A stretch of DNA of 64,000 bases, taken from positions 81,653 through 145,652 of the forward strand of contig NZ_KE386886.1 in the NCBI RefSeq assembly GCF_000429325.1, given 5' to 3'. Below, in pieces: positions 58,888-64,000 of the stretch. The notes beneath the pieces were generated by a model. The model did not search any database. It was not told the origin of the DNA and worked only from the letters and a program-made list of their open reading frames with translations. A program made the translations under genes and the position numbers. Each line of letters starts with the position of its first letter. Position 1 is the first letter of the stretch. This DNA is from Fundidesulfovibrio putealis DSM 16056 (GTDB lineage: Bacteria; Desulfobacterota; Desulfovibrionia; Desulfovibrionales; Desulfovibrionaceae).

Positions 58888-59458
58888 TCACCCCTCCTTG
58901 CTTCACGGGCGCGCAGGCCTCGCGCCCCTGTGAGCGCTCCTACCATGCAAAGATCATTCTTTTTTCGGATAATGCCAAAACGAAAGCGTGTAAAGAATCA
59001 AACCCGCGCACATGCGCGCCAGGCCCAACGCTGGACATCGCCACCAGGCCCCGCTAAAATCAAAAAAAGCCGCCAATCCCCTTGAAGAGCACGCCATTTT
59101 CCTGACAGAATAACCAGCGGCCCGGACACCTCCGGCACCCCCCGCCTGGGCGCGCGTATCCGGGACGCCTCTGTTTGCACGATAAATGCATGTCGCGTGC
59201 GCCCGGATATCGCCAGAACTGGCCCAGTCCTGGCCCAATTCTGGCCAACTCTCTGGAGGATGCGGCGTTTTCAGGGCGCGGCAAGCTGACGGACAGGCCT
59301 GAAAGCCTAAGCGACGCGCCGGAAAACGCGATTGACCGAGTCGGCTTCGGCGCGACCTGGAGCCTTAAGCGGCCCCACGTCCCGACCGATAGGCCTGAGA
59401 GCGCACGAGGCGGCCTCCGCCACGAAAAAGACCGGCCTGGAGCCGGAGGAAGTGTCCC
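58888..59458. promoter_or_regulatory. 571-bp divergent regulatory region with repeats and leader hairpins
   Basis: Between the acyltransferase (minus) and reductase (plus) genes. It holds three 11-bp direct repeats CTGGCCCAGTC, CTGGCCCAATT and CTGGCCAACTC at 59219-59251. Two related 19-mers follow (59288-59306 and 59384-59402; 3 mismatches). Two hairpins precede the reductase start: GGCGG-CCT-CCGCC (59409-59421), and CCGGC-CTGGA-GCCGG (59432-59446), the latter touching the Shine-Dalgarno GGAGGA at 59445-59450. An A/T-rich patch near 58945-58998 may be a promoter for the minus side. Confidence 0.55.
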
Positions 59459-60331
59459 ATGAGGATAATGGTGCTTGGCGCCAGCGGCATGCTGGGCCAC
59501 CAGCTGGTCCGCCAACTCTGCGCCCGCCACAGGGTGCTGGGCGTCCTGCGCCGGGAGCTTGGCTCTTACGCGGCCCACGGGCTCTTCACCCCGGACAACG
59601 CGGCTGGCGGCGTGGACATCCGACGCCCCGAGACGCTTGTCCCGGTGATGGACTCGTTCGGGCCGGAGGTGGTGGTCAACGCGGCGGGCCTGGTCAAGCA
59701 GCGCCCCGACGCCTCGGACACGCTGGCCTGCTTGGAGGCCAATGCGGTCTTCCCGCACAGGCTGGCCCGGCTCTGCCAGCAGGCCAAGGCCCGGCTCATC
59801 CATTTCAGCACGGACTGCGTGTTCTCCGGCGGCTCCGGACCCATCCCGGACGACGCCCCGCACGACGCCCGCGACGTCTACGGGCGCACCAAGTCCCTCG
59901 GTGAGGTGACCGGGCCTGGGTGCCTGACCCTGCGCACGTCCATGATCGGCCTGGAGATCGAAAACCGGCGCGGCCTGGTGGAGTGGTTCCTGGCCCAGCG
60001 CGGCGTGGTGCGCGGGTACACCAGGGCGTTCTTCTCGGGCCTCACCACCCTGGAGCTGTCGCGGGTGGTGGAGATGCTCCTCGACGCGCCCGGCGAACTC
60101 CACGGCGCCTACAATCTGAGCGCCGCGCCCATCAGCAAGCATGCCCTGCTGGCCCGGCTCGGCGAACTGGCCGGACATCCGGCCATCCTGGTGGAAGACG
60201 ACTCCCTGGCCGTGGACCGCTCCCTGGACTCGTCGCGGTTCCAGAGGGATTTCGGATACGCTCCCCCGTCCTGGGAGGAGATGCTCCTTGAGTTGGCACA
60301 ACAGATAAGGACCCATCATCATGTTCTTTGA
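59459..60331 (+). CDS. RmlD-like NDP-4-keto-sugar reductase
   Basis: A 290-residue SDR of the RmlD type. The Rossmann motif is IMVLGASGMLGHQLV, and the active-site YGRTKSLGE (YxxxK) follows STDCVFSGG. In UDP-L-QuiNAc/L-RhaNAc biosynthesis a WbvR reductase of this kind acts after a 4,6-dehydratase/epimerase, and both other genes follow here. SD GGAGGA lies about 8 nt before the ATG. It overlaps the next gene by 11 bp. Confidence 0.8.
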   Translation: MRIMVLGASGMLGHQLVRQLCARHRVLGVLRRELGSYAAHGLFTPDNAAGGVDIRRPETLVPVMDSFGPEVVVNAAGLVKQRPDASDTLACLEANAVFPHRLARLCQQAKARLIHFSTDCVFSGGSGPIPDDAPHDARDVYGRTKSLGEVTGPGCLTLRTSMIGLEIENRRGLVEWFLAQRGVVRGYTRAFFSGLTTLELSRVVEMLLDAPGELHGAYNLSAAPISKHALLARLGELAGHPAILVEDDSLAVDRSLDSSRFQRDFGYAPPSWEEMLLELAQQIRTHHHVL

Positions 60332-61352
60332 AGGCAAGACCGTTCTGGTCACCGGCGGCACCGGCTCCATGGGCTCCACCCTGGTCAAGCGCATCCTCGG
60401 CGGCGAACGCGGCTGTCCGCGCAAGCTCATCGTGTTCTCGCGCGACGAGGCCAAGCAGCACGACATGCGCATGAACTACCTGAACCGCACCGTGGGCACG
60501 GACGAGACCATCTACTCGAACTTCGCCCGGGTGCTGGAATTCCGCATCGGCGACGTGCGCGACTACGGCGACGTCTGCTCGGCGGTGCGCGACGCGGACA
60601 TCGTGATAAGCGCCGCCGCGCTCAAGCAGGTGCCAACCTGTGAATATTTCCCGGAGCAGGCCGTGCTCACCAACTGCACGGGGGCGGCCAACATCGTCCG
60701 GGCCATCCGCGACAACGGCTACCCGGTGCAGACGGTCATGGGCATCTCCACGGACAAGGCCGCCAAGCCCGTAAACGTGATGGGCATGACCAAGGCCATC
60801 CAGGAGCGCATCTTCACTACGGCCAACATCGTGGCCCCGTCCTGCCGGTTCGTGTGCGTGCGCTACGGCAACGTGCTGGCCTCGCGCGGGTCGGTGATCC
60901 CGCTGTTCCTCAAGCAGATCGAATGCGGCGGGCCGCTGACCCTCACCAGCCCGGACATGACGCGCTTCCTGCTGTCGCTGGACGCCGCCGTGGACACCGT
61001 GTTCGCCGCCTTCGAGCGGGCCTTGCCCGGCGAGATCTTCGTGCCCAAGATCCCTTCGGCCAACATCAAGGTGCTGGTCGAAGAACTGCTGGCCGGACGC
61101 GACCTGAAGATCCAGGTCACCGGCATCCGCCCCGGTGAGAAGATCCACGAGATCCTCGTCTCCGAGGAGGAAGGCCCGCGCACCGTGGACCTGGGCGACT
61201 ACTACGCCATGGGTCCCATGCTCCCCGAGCTCGCCCCGGAACGTCCCGGACTCGAGCGCCTGGGCGGCGAGTACAACTCGCGCGACGCCGTCATGGACAG
61301 GGCGGACACCAGGGCCTTCCTCGCGGCCAACGGGTTCGCCTGGAAAGGCTGA
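60321..61352 (+). CDS. Inverting UDP-GlcNAc 4,6-dehydratase (CapE/WbjB/WbvB-like)
   Basis: A 343-residue short FlaA1-type SDR. The cofactor loop is VLVTGGTGSMGSTLVK; the active-site lysine is in MGMTKAIQE (Met154-Lys158), where Met replaces the usual Tyr as in inverting dehydratases. ISTDKAAKPVNVMG and GIRPGEKIHEIL are family motifs. It would invert C5 and produce a 4-keto-6-deoxy-L-sugar nucleotide for the reductase upstream. It is a full-length enzyme without a membrane domain. Confidence 0.9.
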   Translation: MFFEGKTVLVTGGTGSMGSTLVKRILGGERGCPRKLIVFSRDEAKQHDMRMNYLNRTVGTDETIYSNFARVLEFRIGDVRDYGDVCSAVRDADIVISAAALKQVPTCEYFPEQAVLTNCTGAANIVRAIRDNGYPVQTVMGISTDKAAKPVNVMGMTKAIQERIFTTANIVAPSCRFVCVRYGNVLASRGSVIPLFLKQIECGGPLTLTSPDMTRFLLSLDAAVDTVFAAFERALPGEIFVPKIPSANIKVLVEELLAGRDLKIQVTGIRPGEKIHEILVSEEEGPRTVDLGDYYAMGPMLPELAPERPGLERLGGEYNSRDAVMDRADTRAFLAANGFAWKG

Positions 61353-61363
61353 GAGGAGCTCCC

Positions 61364-62464
61364 GTGAAGATCATGACCATCCTGGGCACCAGGCCGGAGA
61401 TCATCCGCCTGAGCCGCCTGATACCCACCCTGGACGGACTTTGCGACCACGTCCTGGTGCACACCGGGCAGAACCACGACGCCAGGCTCTCGGACATCTT
61501 TTTCCAGGAGCTTGGCGTGCGCCCTCCCGATCACCATCTGGGCATCGCGGGGAGCACTCCGGGCGAGCGCATCGGCCAGATCATCGCCGGATGCGAACGG
61601 CTGTTTCTGGAGGAGCGCCCGGACAGGCTGCTCATCCTGGGCGACACGGACAGCGGGCTGTCCGCACTGCCCGCCAAGCGCCTGGGAATCCCGGTTTACC
61701 ACATGGAGGCGGGCAACCGCTGCCACGACGACCGCGTGCCCGAAGAGGTGAACCGGCGGGTGATCGACCACGTGAGCGACATGCTGCTGCCCTACACCGA
61801 AGGCAGCCGCAGAAACCTGCTGCGAGAAGGCGTCCACCCCGCGCGGGTCCTGGTCACGGGGAACCCCATCCGCGAGGTGCTGGAGCACTACATGGACAAG
61901 GCCCAGGAGTCGCATGCCGTGGAGGACCTGGGGCTCACCTCCGGGGGCTACGTGCTGGTCACCGCGCACCGGGCCGAAAACGTGGATGTGCCGGAGCGGC
62001 TCTCAAGCCTCGCCCAGGCCCTGGACGCGGTGCAGCGCGAGCTGGGCCTGCCGGTGCTGGTGAGCACCCATCCGCGCACGGCGGCCATGCTCACGCGCCA
62101 CGGCGTCGCCCTGGACAATCCCAGCGTGCGCTTCCTTGAGCCCTTCGGCTTTTTCGATTTCATCAGCCTCCAGTCCCAGGCCGCGCTGGTGCTCACGGAC
62201 AGCGGCACGGTGCAGGAGGAGTGCTGCCTGCTGGGCGTGCCCGCCGTCACCCTGCGCGACACCACCGAGCGCCCCGAGACCCTGGAATGCGGGAGCAACG
62301 TCCTCTCGGGCGTGGAACCCGGCAAGGTGCTGGCCTGCGTCCGGGCGGCCATGACCCTGAACCGGGAATGGCAGCCGCCTGCCGAATACCTGTCGCAAAA
62401 CGTCAGCTCGGTCGTGGCCCGCATCATCCTGGGCATGCCCCCGGCAGCCGGAGGCGCAGCATGA
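61364..62464 (+). CDS. wecB: Non-hydrolysing UDP-GlcNAc 2-epimerase (WecB/WbvD-like)
   Basis: A 366-residue GT-B epimerase. The start is GTG 61364 with GAGGAG five nt upstream. TILGTRPEIIRLSRLI and VHTGQNHDARLS are N-terminal signature motifs, while YHMEAGNRCHDDRVPEEVN and TDSGTVQEECCLLGVP bind the UDP sugar. It may act on the 6-deoxy-L-sugar in the UDP-L-RhaNAc/L-QuiNAc route or supply UDP-ManNAc. Overlaps the next GT2 gene by ATGA. Confidence 0.85.
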   Translation: MKIMTILGTRPEIIRLSRLIPTLDGLCDHVLVHTGQNHDARLSDIFFQELGVRPPDHHLGIAGSTPGERIGQIIAGCERLFLEERPDRLLILGDTDSGLSALPAKRLGIPVYHMEAGNRCHDDRVPEEVNRRVIDHVSDMLLPYTEGSRRNLLREGVHPARVLVTGNPIREVLEHYMDKAQESHAVEDLGLTSGGYVLVTAHRAENVDVPERLSSLAQALDAVQRELGLPVLVSTHPRTAAMLTRHGVALDNPSVRFLEPFGFFDFISLQSQAALVLTDSGTVQEECCLLGVPAVTLRDTTERPETLECGSNVLSGVEPGKVLACVRAAMTLNREWQPPAEYLSQNVSSVVARIILGMPPAAGGAA

Positions 62465-63594
62465 GCCGCACCCCGCACTTTTCCATCATGGTGCCCACCT
62501 ACAATCAGGCGGGCTATCTGGTAGCGGCGCTAAACAGCCTGATCGCCCAGAACGACCCGGACTGGGAGGCCGTGGTGGTGGACGACGGCTCCACCGACGA
62601 CACCCCCCAGGTGCTGGAGGCCTGCCAGTTCAAGGACCCGCGCATCCGGGCCATCCGGCAGGAGAACGGCGGCACCGCCGCCGCCCTGAACACCGCCCTG
62701 GCGAACTGCCGGGGAACCTGGGTGGGCTGGCTCTCCTCCGACGACCTCTTCGAGCCGGACAAGCTCGCGATCCACCGCCAAGCCATGGCCGAGCATCCCG
62801 ACATCCGCTTCTTCCACACCCACTTCTACCATCTGGAGGAAGACACCGGCATGAAGACCGCCCCGGAGCACTGGCGGCCCATCCCGGAGCCGGGCCTCCA
62901 GGTGGCGCGGTTCTTCTCCGGAAACTACGTCTCGGGCATCACCATCTGCGTGGAGCGCCAGGCCATGCTGGCCGCCGCACCCTTCCGCGCAGACCTGCGC
63001 CACGCCCAGGACTTCGGCCTGTGGGTGGCGCTGTCCCAGGCGCACCGCTCGCACTTCATCGACCGGCGCACGGCCGTCATGCGCTGGCACGCCTCCCAGA
63101 CCACCAACGCCTTCCCTGTGGCCGGGCTCTACGACTCGGCCTGGGCCTTGATCGACTTCCTGAACGCGAACCGGTTCGAGGCGCTGTTCCCGGCCCTGGA
63201 CCTTCTCGACCCGACGCAGGCCCGGACCGCAGTCGACGAGACCCTGGCCATATGCCTGAGTCCGGCCTCGTTTCTCTACCAGCTGGGCTACACCCCGGCC
63301 ATGATGGAGCGGCTTCTGGAGTGGATGCAGGCCCCGGAAGGCGGAGCCTCCAGGGAGCAGGCGCGCGCCCAAATCAACGAGGCCGTGGGGACCCGCGCCT
63401 TCGAGGACGCCCCGGACCAGGTGAAGGCCATCTTCCGCCGGGTCCTGGCCCACGAAGGGGCCTTCGCCTATGCCCCGCACTCCGTGGTGGACTTCATCCG
63501 CCGCACCATCGCCTCGCCCGTCACCGACGCCAGGAAGCGGCGCAATCTGGTCCGCTACCTGGACAAGAAAAAGGGCGAATGGAAAAGCCTCTAA
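62461..63594 (+). CDS. Glycosyltransferase family 2 protein
   Basis: A 377-residue GT-A enzyme. FSIMVPTYNQAGYLVAALNS begins the nucleotide-binding fold, VVVDDGSTDDTPQVLEA carries the DDGSTD motif, and WLSSDDLFEPDKL the metal-binding DxD-like SDD. The region YVSGITICVERQA and WHASQTTN follow. The C-terminal ~100 residues are helical. It likely adds the sugar made by the three preceding genes to the polymer. Confidence 0.85.
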   Translation: MSRTPHFSIMVPTYNQAGYLVAALNSLIAQNDPDWEAVVVDDGSTDDTPQVLEACQFKDPRIRAIRQENGGTAAALNTALANCRGTWVGWLSSDDLFEPDKLAIHRQAMAEHPDIRFFHTHFYHLEEDTGMKTAPEHWRPIPEPGLQVARFFSGNYVSGITICVERQAMLAAAPFRADLRHAQDFGLWVALSQAHRSHFIDRRTAVMRWHASQTTNAFPVAGLYDSAWALIDFLNANRFEALFPALDLLDPTQARTAVDETLAICLSPASFLYQLGYTPAMMERLLEWMQAPEGGASREQARAQINEAVGTRAFEDAPDQVKAIFRRVLAHEGAFAYAPHSVVDFIRRTIASPVTDARKRRNLVRYLDKKKGEWKSL

Positions 63595-64000
63595 CCACCA
63601 CGCATGTCAGCGAAGAAATTCAGGAGCAAGGGCGCATGGAACAGTCTCTGAAAAGCAACGTCGAGATGTGGAAGATCCTTCAGGAGCGCGACTATTTCGC
63701 CACCCACCCCTGCTATCGGCAGGAAGACGGGTCCCTGCTCACGAAAGCCTCCGACGACCAGATCATCGAGCGCTTCATGGACCTTGCGGCCAAGAAGCGC
63801 GTGGCGGTGATCGGCTGCGGCTACGGGCGCGACGTGGCGGTGATCGCCCCCAAGGTCGGGCACGTCTGGGGCATCGACGTAAGCGAGCTCATCCTGGGCA
63901 AGGCCGTGGCCTACCTGCGCGAGCGCGGCTGCGACAACTTCACCCCCGTGCTGGCCGAGCGCTGGAAGGAGGACCTGCCGGGCGGGCTGGATCTGGTGTA
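63579..64000 (+). CDS. SAM-dependent methyltransferase, truncated by the window edge
   Basis: The first ~140 codons only. After MEKPLTTTHVSEEIQEQ the sequence has the SAM motif RVAVIGCGYGRDVAVIAP and GIDVSELILGKA. The ATG at 63579 overlaps the GT2 stop by 16 bp and has AAGGG just upstream; ATG 63636 is an alternative. It may methylate the terminal residue of the glycan. Its 3' end lies beyond the window. Confidence 0.75.
   Translation, partial: MEKPLTTTHVSEEIQEQGRMEQSLKSNVEMWKILQERDYFATHPCYRQEDGSLLTKASDDQIIERFMDLAAKKRVAVIGCGYGRDVAVIAPKVGHVWGIDVSELILGKAVAYLRERGCDNFTPVLAERWKEDLPGGLDLV

Noticed and set aside
1-64000. CRISPR array, tRNA, rRNA, transposase or integrase
   Set aside because: No spaced identical repeats of CRISPR type, no tRNA-like cloverleaf or rRNA segment and no recombinase motifs were seen. 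The 21-bp vgrG repeat has no spacers and is coding.

Overview
The window has high G+C (codon third positions are mostly G or C), densely packed genes with many 4-bp ATGA/GTGA start-stop overlaps, GTG starts, and a gene mix (MurG-like and GT4 glycosyltransferases, HDOD/GGDEF signalling, a sigma-54 activator, a DUF4150/DUF2169/DUF3540/VgrG group, large surface-glycan loci) that best fits a Desulfovibrionaceae-type deltaproteobacterium. This assignment is inferred from gene content; no rRNA or tRNA gene was seen.

Region 1 (1-4493, minus strand): end of a glycosyltransferase operon, with two MurG-like enzymes, two GT4 enzymes and a histidine phosphatase. Region 2 (4610-9473): an HDOD protein and a GGDEF/degenerate-EAL protein face a sigma-54 activator whose receiver domain has lost its phospho-acceptor. 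Region 3 (9656-10984): a repeat-rich hypothetical protein and the nucleoside phosphorylase ppnP.

Region 4 (11227-26460) is a type-VI-secretion-like accessory island: DUF3540, two VgrG spikes with different C-terminal extensions (one with 14 heptads of a TIGQH-type repeat), a 1246-residue DUF2169/coiled-coil/pentapeptide protein, a second pentapeptide protein and a DUF4150 PAAR-like tip. After an exported pair (NlpC/P60 hydrolase plus a partner) and two hypotheticals comes a single gene that appears to fuse the two sheath subunits (TssB-like then TssC-like). No other baseplate, membrane-complex or ClpV gene is visible.

Region 5 (26927-64000) is a very large surface-glycan locus. (a) 26927-40541, plus strand: eleven tightly coupled genes, including a CMP-sugar synthetase, a degenerate homologue, a cytidylyltransferase-kinase fusion in inverted HldE order, a possible deoxyhypusine-synthase-like protein, two radical SAM enzymes, an SDR, two methyltransferases and a TIGR04372-type glycosyltransferase. 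(b) 40642-47601, minus strand: two methyltransferases, a WbuC-like cupin, a radical SAM enzyme, a split transketolase, a sugar-kinase-like phosphotransferase and a HAD phosphatase. (c) 47648-52474: NeuA/NeuB/NeuC-type nonulosonate genes, a formyltransferase and a polysialyltransferase-like gene with an 11-C tract, a likely phase-variation switch. (d) 52566-58887: LegB, PtmE-like and LegC genes that would supply the early steps of a GDP-linked legionaminic acid route, plus a radical SAM enzyme, a GT4 enzyme and a hexapeptide acyltransferase. (e) 59459-64000: an RmlD-like reductase, an inverting 4,6-dehydratase and a UDP-GlcNAc 2-epimerase (consistent with a UDP-L-QuiNAc/L-RhaNAc-type sugar), a GT2 and a methyltransferase cut by the right edge.

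Together region 5 looks like the locus for a legionaminic/sialic-type surface polymer, with two further operons whose sugar product I cannot identify. The best candidates for something new are the sheath fusion with its spike island, the unassigned glycan module at 26.9-47.6 kb, and the phase-variable sialyltransferase.
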